From contig NZ_CP019952.1 in NCBI RefSeq assembly GCF_002021815.1, forward strand, positions 1,085,001 to 1,149,000: 64,000 nt of DNA. The letters run 5' to 3'. Position 1 is the first letter of the stretch. Each line of letters starts with the position of its first letter. Of the stretch, positions 57,347-64,000 are shown piece after piece. A program made the position numbers and the translations under genes. Under the pieces are notes generated by a model. The model was not told the DNA's origin. It did no database searches and worked only from the letters and a program-made list of their open reading frames with translations. The DNA comes from Pseudomonas parafulva (GTDB lineage Bacteria; Pseudomonadota; Gammaproteobacteria; Pseudomonadales; Pseudomonadaceae).

Positions 57347-58564
57347 ATGAGCGAAATCCTGCCAGCACGCACCTACCTGTATTTCATCGCACAATCGGTC
57401 AACCTCACCACGGCTGTGATGTCCGTGACCATGGCAGCCCTTGTCGGTGCTGCCCTGGCACCCGATCCTGCGTGGGCGACGGTGCCCTACGGGTTTCAGT
57501 TTCTCTGCGTGATGCTGGCGACTTACCCGGTGTCGTGGCTGATGGAGCGCATCGGTCGTCGCCGCGCATTCATGCTGGGGGCTCTGCCCTTGGCCGTATC
57601 CGGCGTCAGCGGGTTCCTGGCCGTGCAGCACCAGCACTTTTTCGCCTTGATACTCAGCCACTGTGCCTTAGGGGTGTACATCGCGTTCGCCAACTTCAAC
57701 CGGTTTGCCGCTACCGACAATCTGACACAACACCTCAAGGCGCGGGCGCTTTCACTGGTGGTGGCAGGCGGCGTGATCGCGGCCGTGGCGGGGCCGGCCT
57801 TGACCGGGTGGCTCAGGGATGTGGGCGGGTATCCACTGTTCTCGCTGTGCTATGCCGTCTTTATTGGTCTGGCGCTCGTGTCGTGGTTGATAGCCCTGTG
57901 CTTGCCCAAGGAGATGCCGGTGAATCGCCCGCAGCAGGGCCTGCAAGCGTCCGAGACGGTGCGACCTGCGCCACGCAGGGTGTTGGTGGTGGCAATGAGC
58001 GTGGCGGCGCTGGGATACGGCATCATGAACCTGTTGATGATCCAGGCTTCGCTGCACATGAAAGGTATGCACCAGGACTTCGCCGACGTGCGCATGGCCA
58101 TCCAGTGGCATGTCGTGGCGATGTTTGCGCCGTCGTTCTTCACAGGCAGCATCATTAAACGGTTGGGCATCAAGGTAACGATCTGCGCAGGGTTGGGCCT
58201 GTTCGTGGTGAGCACGGCCTTGAACATGGGGTCCAGCAGTTATGCAGTGATGACCGCGGCCCTGATCGCACTGGGCCTGGGTTGGAACCTGACCTATGTG
58301 GGCGGGGGCGCGCTGCTGGCGCAGGCATTGCAGGACAGCCCGTGCGCGATGCGCCTGCAGGGCAAGAATGACCTGGCCATTGCCGTGTGTGCCACGCTCG
58401 GGGCCTTTACGCCTTCCTTGTTACTGGACACGGCAGGCTGGAAGGGCACCAACGGTCTGTGCATGGTGCTGTGCCTGGGGCTGTTGCTGGCCACCGCGCT
58501 ACGGTTGCCAGCCAAGCCGGGCACCTCGGCGCCCAAGCTGCAGACCGCGCCGCGCCCGCGCTAA
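57347..58564 (+). CDS. MFS transporter
   Basis: A 405-residue membrane protein with about 12 predicted helices. The cytoplasmic loop motif between helices 2 and 3 appears as MERIGRRRAFMLGALP, typical of the major facilitator superfamily. The central loop (residues 195-215) links the two halves. The substrate cannot be told; YnfM/drug-efflux or solute-uptake types are possible. The ATG at 57347 has only a weak Shine-Dalgarno. It is divergent from the MocR-type regulator. Confidence 0.85.
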   Translation: MSEILPARTYLYFIAQSVNLTTAVMSVTMAALVGAALAPDPAWATVPYGFQFLCVMLATYPVSWLMERIGRRRAFMLGALPLAVSGVSGFLAVQHQHFFALILSHCALGVYIAFANFNRFAATDNLTQHLKARALSLVVAGGVIAAVAGPALTGWLRDVGGYPLFSLCYAVFIGLALVSWLIALCLPKEMPVNRPQQGLQASETVRPAPRRVLVVAMSVAALGYGIMNLLMIQASLHMKGMHQDFADVRMAIQWHVVAMFAPSFFTGSIIKRLGIKVTICAGLGLFVVSTALNMGSSSYAVMTAALIALGLGWNLTYVGGGALLAQALQDSPCAMRLQGKNDLAIAVCATLGAFTPSLLLDTAGWKGTNGLCMVLCLGLLLATALRLPAKPGTSAPKLQTAPRPR

Positions 58565-58601
58565 CGGACAGGCGCGGTGCCGTCGAACGGCGGGGCGGCG
58601 G

Positions 58602-58799
58602 TCAGGCGCCGTGGCACTTCTTGAATTTCTTCTCGCTGCCGCACGGGCACGGATCGTTGCGGCCAACATCCTTGAGGGCGTTGCGCACCGGCTCCTGGTG
58701 ACCGTGGTTGCAGTGCGGCCCATGGACATGGCCGTGATCATGGTGATGATCGTGGTCGTGGTCGCAGTCAGGGCCGTGAACGTGAGGCTGTTGGGACAT
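58602..58799 (-). CDS. His-rich SEC-C motif mini-protein
   Basis: A 65-residue protein. The first half is a histidine/aspartate cluster ([20 protein letters not shown]), probably metal-binding; the end is a SEC-C zinc-binding motif ([16 protein letters not shown]), as at the tail of SecA. It lies seven bases after the LEA-type lipoprotein gene and is the last gene of a four-gene operon. A role in zinc or nickel handling is possible but unproven. Confidence 0.85.
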   Translation of the reverse strand: MSQQPHVHGPDCDHDHDHHHDHGHVHGPHCNHGHQEPVRNALKDVGRNDPCPCGSEKKFKKCHGA

Positions 58800-58806
58800 T
58801 GCAGGG

Positions 58807-59283
58807 TTACTCCAGGTAATGATCGCCGGGCATTATCTCACCACCACGCAACAAGTGCAGGTTCCGATGGATCAACAGGCCGGTGCGCAGTTCGGCCTTG
58901 AGCGTGTATTTCAAAGGCTGGTGGCTCTTGAGCATCTTGGCCAGTGGCTTGAGGCGCTGCCACAGGTTGGTACGGGCGGTGATCTTGAAGGTGCGCTGGT
59001 CGTGTCCGCCAACGCTGCGCCACAGGCTGGCTTCGTCCTCTGCCAGCAGCACATCGTTCAACCGCAGGGCATAGGACAGGTTGCGGATGAACAGGCGACT
59101 GTCGTTGGGGTTTTCCACCCGCACATGGAGCACGAATTCCTGTTGCAGCAGGCGGGCCTTGACCGTTTCCACCCTGACCAGGTGGATCTCCGGTTGCCGC
59201 CAGGGCTCACCGCCCCAACTGACGCAGCCGCCCAGAAGCATCACCAGCAAGGCAGGCAGCAGGACACGCAGGCGAGTCATCAT
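58807..59283 (-). CDS. LEA type 2 (WHy-domain) lipoprotein
   Basis: A 158-residue lipoprotein starting at tandem ATGs (59283 and 59280). The signal peptide has a lipobox LLGGC (Cys20). The rest is one late-embryogenesis-abundant type 2 domain ([37 protein letters not shown]), a fold associated in plants with desiccation and stress. It begins two bases after the YchJ stop, so is co-translated in the same operon. Function in Pseudomonas is not known. Confidence 0.85.
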   Translation of the reverse strand: MMTRLRVLLPALLVMLLGGCVSWGGEPWRQPEIHLVRVETVKARLLQQEFVLHVRVENPNDSRLFIRNLSYALRLNDVLLAEDEASLWRSVGGHDQRTFKITARTNLWQRLKPLAKMLKSHQPLKYTLKAELRTGLLIHRNLHLLRGGEIMPGDHYLE

Positions 59284-59285
59284 GC

Positions 59286-59765
59286 TCAGCCACCCACATA
59301 GCTGGCGCAGCATTTCTTGAATTTCTGCCCGCTTTGGCAAGGGCAGGGATCGTTGCGCGTGGCGTTCAGGCCCACGGTGGGGTCGATGAAATACCAGCGG
59401 CCTTCGTGCTGCACGAAGGCCGAGCGTTCGCGGTGCTGATGATCGCCGTCCTGGTCATGCCAGCGGGCAGTGAAGGTCACGAAGCCGTGCTCGGGCTGGC
59501 CACCGATCAGCTCGGCGTCCTCCACCTCCAAGCCCAGCCAGGTGCTCTGGGCACTCCAGGCGGCCATGGCGGCGCGATCCAGGCCGGCCTGCTGGGCTGG
59601 CAAGGTGGTCGCCACCAAGTAATCGACCAGCCCCAGCACATAGGCGCTGTAACGTGAGCGCATCAGCGCCTGGGCATCCGGTGCCGGCGTGCCAGCGTGG
59701 TAATGCCCGCAGCAGGCGTCGAGCAGGTTGCCACTGCCACATGGGCAGACCGAAACACTCATCAT
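59286..59765 (-). CDS. YchJ-family SEC-C protein
   Basis: A 159-residue protein with cysteine-rich zinc motifs at both ends: [13 protein letters not shown] at the N-terminus and [17 protein letters not shown] at the C-terminus, around an NTF2-like domain ([33 protein letters not shown]). This double SEC-C layout defines YchJ. Its ATG overlaps the stop of the upstream gene (TGATG). Molecular role not known. Confidence 0.9.
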   Translation of the reverse strand: MMSVSVCPCGSGNLLDACCGHYHAGTPAPDAQALMRSRYSAYVLGLVDYLVATTLPAQQAGLDRAAMAAWSAQSTWLGLEVEDAELIGGQPEHGFVTFTARWHDQDGDHQHRERSAFVQHEGRWYFIDPTVGLNATRNDPCPCQSGQKFKKCCASYVGG

Positions 59766-60259
59766 CACCACCAGTATTTGCCGAAGTTTTCAGGGTTGGC
59801 CCAGAACCGCGCGTTCAGCCAGTCAGGGACCTGCTTGTAGTCATGTAGATCATAGGTGAACAGGCTCAACACCTGCTGGTCGCGCTGAAACTTCTCGCTG
59901 GCCGACAGGGCCAGGGCGAAGAAGTCCGTGTCCTGCCAGCCGCAGGCCGCCAGGTCGGCCAGCACTGCGACTCGACTGGCGTTGAGATTGCGGATGCCAC
60001 CAAGCAGTTCCAACCCGTTGCGCTTGGGCAGGTGCTCCAGGCAATCGACCAGAAGCGCCAGGTCGAAGCGCTGTGCTGCCAGTTCAGCCGGCAGCGGGCC
60101 CGGCGGTGCGCTCGCCAGGCTCGCCTCAGGGTGGGCCAGCAGGAAGGCATCAAGTGCCGGGAACCGCGTGCCCACCAGCAACAGGCGTTGCGGGGTGACG
60201 CGCTCGAGCAAGGCAGCGAGCGCCTGCTGCGGCGTGCGTTGGGAAAAACCGTCGGTCAT
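59765..60259 (-). CDS. DUF6231-family protein
   Basis: A 164-residue cytoplasmic protein that I place in DUF6231 from memory. The pattern [15 protein letters not shown] followed by [28 protein letters not shown] resembles a truncated Rossmann methyltransferase, but the glycine-rich SAM loop is not clear. It heads the operon DUF6231-YchJ-LEA-SEC-C. Confidence 0.7.
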   Translation of the reverse strand: MTDGFSQRTPQQALAALLERVTPQRLLLVGTRFPALDAFLLAHPEASLASAPPGPLPAELAAQRFDLALLVDCLEHLPKRNGLELLGGIRNLNASRVAVLADLAACGWQDTDFFALALSASEKFQRDQQVLSLFTYDLHDYKQVPDWLNARFWANPENFGKYWW

Positions 60260-60419
60260 TGCCAGTCCTCATCAAGATTAGCCAAGACTATCGGGCCAGC
60301 GCCTGTCGGCATAGGGCCGTGGCATGCGGTCATGGCAAATGGCTGGCAGGCTGCGCAAGCAGCGTCTTTACTGCCCTGATCGGCCACGATGCCGATTCCC
60401 CCCTAGAAGAGGCTATGAA

Positions 60420-61124
60420 ATGAGCATAGTACGCACAGCTGTACCTCTGGTTCTGCTCACCAGTGTGTTGACTGGTTGCGCGGGTTTGCAAAAGACCGAC
60501 TGGCCCAAATGTGCGGCGGTCGGCGGTGTGGGCGGCGCGGCACTTGGCGCTATTGAAAGCTCGAGTTGGGCAGGTTGGGGTGCACTGCTCGGGGGCGGGC
60601 TTGCAGCGGGGTATTGCTGGGCCCATGGGGATGGCGACGAAGACGGCGACGGCGTACCGGACAGCCGCGACAAGTGCCCAGGTACACCGCGCGGCGTCCA
60701 GGTCGATGCTAACGGTTGCCCGCCGCCTGCGCCGCAGGTCGAAGCTGTGGTCGTCGAGCAGGTGGTGGTCGAGAAAGAAGAAGTGATCGTCATCCGCGAC
60801 GTGCATTTCGAATTCGACTCTGCAAGGCTCACCGCTGCCGACAAGCAGCGCCTCAATACCATCGCTACACGCCTGAAGCAGGAAGCGCCTTCGGCCCGCT
60901 TGAGCGTGAGCGGCCACACCGACAGCGTAGGCGCCGACAGCTACAACCAGAAACTCTCCGAGCGCCGTGCCCATTCGGTCACCGACTATCTGGTTGAAAG
61001 CGGCATCCCGCGCAACAGCTTCGTGTCTGTGGTCGGGGCTGGCGAATCCCAACCTGTGGCCGACAACGCCACCGCCGAGGGGCGTGCCATGAACCGTCGT
61101 ACGGAAATCAAGATCCAACGGTGA
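60420..61124 (+). CDS. OmpA-family lipoprotein with TSP3 calcium repeat
   Basis: An outer-membrane lipoprotein of 234 residues that should tether the membrane to peptidoglycan. The signal peptide ends in lipobox LTGC (Cys20). A glycine-rich stretch (residues 35-70) could be a membrane-spanning or packing region. Next comes a thrombospondin-3-type calcium-binding repeat (DGDEDGDGVPDSRDKCPGTP), a valine/glutamate-rich linker and a C-terminal OmpA domain (VSGHTDSVGADSYNQKLSERRA, GRAMNRRTEI). The ATG at 60420 follows AGAGG. Confidence 0.9.
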   Translation: MSIVRTAVPLVLLTSVLTGCAGLQKTDWPKCAAVGGVGGAALGAIESSSWAGWGALLGGGLAAGYCWAHGDGDEDGDGVPDSRDKCPGTPRGVQVDANGCPPPAPQVEAVVVEQVVVEKEEVIVIRDVHFEFDSARLTAADKQRLNTIATRLKQEAPSARLSVSGHTDSVGADSYNQKLSERRAHSVTDYLVESGIPRNSFVSVVGAGESQPVADNATAEGRAMNRRTEIKIQR

Positions 61125-61302
61125 GGCAATGGCGCCCGCGCACCGTTACAGCGCGGGCGCTCTGCAATCGCCTTGGGCGGTAATGGCCGGAGGACTAGAC
61201 CTTGCCAAGCAGGATATGCGCTGGCGCGGTTCCCGACCGAGCAGTTACTGTGAAACGGTCGCGTTGGCCATCCCGGCAGTACGCCATACGGTGGGGCAGA
61301 GC

Positions 61303-61578
61303 ATGAAATTCATCTTGAGCCTGGGCAAGCTCCTGACCATAGTCTTCTGGGGCGTAGTGCTGTACAACCAGATGGTGCCGCAACCTGTGCCGTTGAACCT
61401 GTTGATCAACGCCACGGGCTTGATGTTGGCGCTGCTGCACCTGCTCGAAATGCTGGTGTTCAATGCCAGTCTGCGCGGCCGTAGCCATCGCTGGTTCGAC
61501 CGTCTGCAGATCCTGTTGACGGGCATTTTCCACATCATGTCCATCCCCCGCGCGCAAGAGGCGCCACGAAATGCGTAA
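61303..61578 (+). CDS. DUF1145 membrane protein
   Basis: A 91-residue inner-membrane protein matching DUF1145. Two hydrophobic helices (FILSLGKLLTIVFWGVVLY and LLINATGLMLALLHLLEMLVF) are followed by a third weaker one. The ATG at 61303 is chosen for the family start MKFILSLGK; the frame upstream is open but unlike any domain. The last 8 bases overlap the next gene, so the two are coupled. Confidence 0.8.
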   Translation: MKFILSLGKLLTIVFWGVVLYNQMVPQPVPLNLLINATGLMLALLHLLEMLVFNASLRGRSHRWFDRLQILLTGIFHIMSIPRAQEAPRNA

Positions 61579-62329
61579 TCTGATGTTGTTCGCCCTGCTG
61601 GCCGCGCCGCTTGCGCAGGCACAGAACCTGGAAGTACCCGCCAATTCCATGCTGCGCCTGCCAACCAAGTCGGCCGAGGTGCACCTGGAGCAGCTCAGGG
61701 TGGCAGACGATGCCACCTTGCTGCTTCCCGCCACGCTCGCCTCGCTGACGGTCGATCGGCTGGAGCTGGGCCGTGATGCCCGTATCGCCGTGGCACCGGC
61801 CGATACCCCGCTCCTGATCGAGGCCGCCAGTGCCAGCCTGGGTGCTGGCAGTGAGTTCAGTGCGCCGGGCGCGCCTGGGACCTATGAACGTGCCGCGCGT
61901 TCAGGGCGCGGGCTTGACCTCAAGCTTGCCCAGCTAGAGGGCGAACAACTGTCCATCGATGCCCGCGGTGGCGCGGGTGCGCCAGGGTTCGCCGGGCTCG
62001 ATGGCGCCAACGGCCAGGCCGGTGGCTGCACCTGGGGCCGTGCCAGCCGTGGTTTCAACGGGGATGACGGCGGCAATGGCCACGACGGTGCGCCGGGTGG
62101 TCGAATTCGCCTGAGCGTACCCGAGGCTTTCCCGGCCGATCGCATCAGGGTGCGCCTTGACGGGGGCGCGCCGGGTAAGCCTGGTGCCGCAGGCAAGGCG
62201 GGCAAGGGCGGTGCGAGCAAGGGTTGCCTGGTCTACCGCACCTCGCCGGGCCACAGTGGCCGCGCCGGGCAACCGGGTCAGCCAGGCCTTGCCGGGGCTG
62301 CTGGCGAGCTGATCCTGCAGCGACTCTGA
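61571..62329 (+). CDS. Exported protein with collagen-like Gly-rich segments
   Basis: A 252-residue protein with a cleavable signal peptide (ending near AQAQN, about residue 18) and no further membrane helix. The first half is a beta-rich region of unknown fold. The second half contains collagen-like Gly-X-Y stretches (GAPGFAGLDGANGQAGG, GFNGDDGGNGHDGAPGG, GAPGKPGAAGKAGKGG, GHSGRAGQPGQPGLAG), broken by short non-repeat parts. Two cysteines lie between them. Prokaryotic collagen-like proteins are usually surface or secreted. Function unknown; its start overlaps the DUF1145 gene by 8 bases. Confidence 0.8.
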   Translation: MRNLMLFALLAAPLAQAQNLEVPANSMLRLPTKSAEVHLEQLRVADDATLLLPATLASLTVDRLELGRDARIAVAPADTPLLIEAASASLGAGSEFSAPGAPGTYERAARSGRGLDLKLAQLEGEQLSIDARGGAGAPGFAGLDGANGQAGGCTWGRASRGFNGDDGGNGHDGAPGGRIRLSVPEAFPADRIRVRLDGGAPGKPGAAGKAGKGGASKGCLVYRTSPGHSGRAGQPGQPGLAGAAGELILQRL

Positions 62330-62344
62330 TCGCTGCGGGTACGC

Positions 62345-62809
62345 TCAGAACATCAGGCGGGCACTGGCCACGGCGACCACGGCCAGGCCCAGCAGCAGGT
62401 TCACCCCCACCATCCGGCGGATGCGCCCCAGCACGGCCGCTGCCCCCGGCCAATCCTCGGCCTGGATCGCCGTTTTCATTTGCGCAAGCAGCAACGCCTG
62501 GATACGCATGAACAGGGCGAACATGACGATACCGCCCCCGATCATCACCTGGACGTACCGCGGCGCGGTTTCAAAGCCATTGAAGCGCAGGTGGATCATG
62601 CCCACGCCGCTTATCGCCAAAATCGCCACGGCCACCCAGATCCAGCCGAAGAAGCGTCGGAAAACTTCCGCCCATAACCGTAGCCTGGCAGGCCCGTCCA
62701 GCGCTGCAACCGTTGCCGGGCGCAGTACCATCCAGGCGAAGAACATGCCCCCCACCCAGACCAGGGCGGCCAGAACGTGCAGGGTGTAGGGCAGGGCAAA
62801 GGCAGTCAT
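62345..62809 (-). CDS. CopD-like four-helix inner-membrane protein
   Basis: A 154-residue membrane protein, about four helices. LHVLAALVWVGGMFFAWMVLRP at the N-terminus contains the His-x2-AALVWVGG pattern of the CopD/YtpI-type family. The ATG at 62809 follows GGAG. CopD family proteins are linked to copper or haem handling, but a genuine copper role cannot be assumed here. It lies opposite dinG. Confidence 0.78.
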   Translation of the reverse strand: MTAFALPYTLHVLAALVWVGGMFFAWMVLRPATVAALDGPARLRLWAEVFRRFFGWIWVAVAILAISGVGMIHLRFNGFETAPRYVQVMIGGGIVMFALFMRIQALLLAQMKTAIQAEDWPGAAAVLGRIRRMVGVNLLLGLAVVAVASARLMF

Positions 62810-62870
62810 CCGGATCTCCATGCGGCATAAACAGCGTGAGCGGGGTATGATAGCCGCCCTATGCGCGATA

Positions 62871-62886
62871 CTGAAAATATATCCAG
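62871..62886 (+). promoter_or_regulatory. Candidate LexA box before dinG
   Basis: CTGAAAATATATCCAG has the CTG-N10-CAG form of a LexA (SOS) box with an AT-rich centre. It lies 22 bases upstream of the dinG start, where LexA would cover the promoter. Confidence 0.65.
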
Positions 62887-62907
62887 CCCTTCGGGCGCCT
62901 GCACACC

Positions 62908-64000
62908 ATGATCAGCACTGAACTCAAAGCCACCATCCAGGGCGCCTATACGCGATTTCTCGAAGCCAAGAGCCTCAAGCCGCGTTACGGCCAGCGCCTG
63001 ATGATCGCCGAGGTAGCCAAGGTCCTCGGGGACATTCCCTGCGACGACGAAGGCCGCCGTGCCGGCGAACCCGCCGTCGTGGCGGTGGAGGCGGGCACCG
63101 GTACCGGCAAGACGGTTGCCTACAGCCTGGCGGCCATTCCGGCGGCCAAGGCGGCAGGCAAGCGTCTGGTCATCGCCACTGCGACCGTGGCGCTGCAGGA
63201 GCAGATCGTCTTCAAGGACCTGCCTGACCTGATGCGCAACAGCGGGCTGAATTTCAGCTTTGCCCTGGCCAAGGGGCGGGGCCGCTACCTGTGCCTGTCC
63301 AAGCTCGACATCCTGGTCCAGGAAGGCCACGCCCAGACCTCCCAGGCGCAGTTGCTGGAGGAAGAAGGTTTTCGCATCGACGTGGACGAGCGCAGCCTGA
63401 AGCTGTTCAACAGCATGATCGAAAAGCTGGCCGGCAACCGTTGGGACGGTGATCGCGACAGTTGGCCAGACAGCCTCGAAGACGAGGACTGGGCACGGCT
63501 GACCACCGACCACAGCCAATGCACCGGCCGCCACTGTCCCAATTTCCAGCAGTGCGTGTTCTACAAGGCCCGTGAAGGCATGGGCAAGGTAGACGTAATC
63601 GTCACCAACCACGACATGGTGCTGGCCGACCTGGCGCTGGGCGGCGGTGCGGTGCTCCCGGCCCCCCGGGACACCATGTACGTGTTCGACGAAGGGCATC
63701 ACCTGCCAGACAAAGCCATCGGCCACTTCGCCCATTATTCACGGTTGCGTTCGACGGCCGACTGGCTAGAGCAAACCGCCAAGAACCTGACCAAGCTGCT
63801 GGCCCAGCACCCCCTGCCGGGCGATCTGGGCAAGCTGATCGAACAGGTGCCCGAGCTTGCCCGCGAAATCCGCACCCAGCAGCAGTTCATGTTCACGCTC
63901 TGCGAGCAGGTGGCCGATTTTCGTCCAGGCGAAGACAACGAAGGGCGTGAACGCCCCCGCTACCGTTTTCCAGGTGGCGTGGTGCCCGATGAAATCCGCG
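62908..64000 (+). CDS. dinG: ATP-dependent DNA helicase DinG, 3' end outside window
   Basis: Superfamily 2 Fe-S helicase that unwinds DNA, R-loops and branched structures. The first 364 codons are seen. Walker A is EAGTGTGKT, the DEAH-type box reads DEGHH, and four cysteines (RYLC, SQC, RHC and QQC) form the 4Fe-4S site of the XPD/DinG family. The start ATG is at 62908. The gene is expected to be about 715 residues, so roughly half lies outside. A LexA box upstream supports SOS control. Confidence 0.93.
   Translation, partial: MISTELKATIQGAYTRFLEAKSLKPRYGQRLMIAEVAKVLGDIPCDDEGRRAGEPAVVAVEAGTGTGKTVAYSLAAIPAAKAAGKRLVIATATVALQEQIVFKDLPDLMRNSGLNFSFALAKGRGRYLCLSKLDILVQEGHAQTSQAQLLEEEGFRIDVDERSLKLFNSMIEKLAGNRWDGDRDSWPDSLEDEDWARLTTDHSQCTGRHCPNFQQCVFYKAREGMGKVDVIVTNHDMVLADLALGGGAVLPAPRDTMYVFDEGHHLPDKAIGHFAHYSRLRSTADWLEQTAKNLTKLLAQHPLPGDLGKLIEQVPELAREIRTQQQFMFTLCEQVADFRPGEDNEGRERPRYRFPGGVVPDEIR

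Overview
The window is GC-rich, densely coded gammaproteobacterial chromosome, most likely from the Pseudomonas putida group. The acidic amino acid uptake locus aatJQMP-aauSR, the glpFKRD cluster, motY beside rnt/pyrC and bfd/bfr, and the PA3496-family small protein beside nth are all arrangements I associate with pseudomonads. From memory the gene order broadly follows the PP_106x to PP_112x region of P. putida KT2440; this was not checked by alignment. I saw no tRNA, rRNA, CRISPR array, insertion sequence, integrase or phage gene. Most start codons below are my own choice, based on the Shine-Dalgarno sequence and family length.

Layout. 1-9.1 kb: a truncated divergent class A penicillin-binding protein, a membrane-anchored lone FMN/3Fe-4S glutamate-synthase-like protein and the long Lhr helicase, all on the minus strand. 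9.2-10.5 kb: a Nudix hydrolase whose end overlaps that of convergent metR. 10.7-17.5 kb: AauR and AauS, then the AatP/M/Q/J acidic amino acid ABC transporter, with a visible sigma-54 promoter and an AauR-type upstream site before aatJ. 17.5-21.6 kb: a 1369-residue protein with leucine-rich repeats and an NEL-type E3 ubiquitin ligase domain, with no secretion system in the window. 21.6-26.7 kb: glycerol uptake and catabolism (glpF, glpK, glpR, glpD) with GlpR-like operators.

27-38.4 kb: Cys-tRNA(Pro) deacylase, an orphan ABC ATPase overlapping argF, a molybdopterin oxidoreductase, monothiol glutaredoxin, bacterioferritin and its ferredoxin (iron release), a 2-Cys peroxiredoxin, RNase T, dihydroorotase, MotY and argG. 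The argF and argG upstream regions carry ArgR-type direct repeats with the same 21-bp period. 38.5-45.7 kb: a small membrane protein, an orphan NarL/BvgA-type response regulator, the PA3496-family peptide, nth, metG, the Mrp/ApbC iron-sulfur carrier, a cold-shock protein and dcd.

46-53.1 kb: the four-gene DNA-ligase-associated set (phosphoesterase, DEXH helicase, ATP-dependent ligase, MBL-fold exonuclease), interrupted by an aspartoacylase-family gene. 53.2-64 kb: a lipoprotein penicillin acylase, a MocR regulator divergent from an MFS transporter, a tight four-gene operon with two SEC-C proteins and a LEA-type lipoprotein, an OmpA/TSP3 lipoprotein, a DUF1145 membrane protein overlapping a collagen-like exported protein, a CopD-like membrane protein and the start of dinG with a LexA box.

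The most unusual items are the NEL-type effector-like gene, the acylase-family gene inside the DNA-repair set, the lipoprotein acylase, the SEC-C operon and the readable regulatory architecture of the aat, arg, glp, bfd and dinG promoters.
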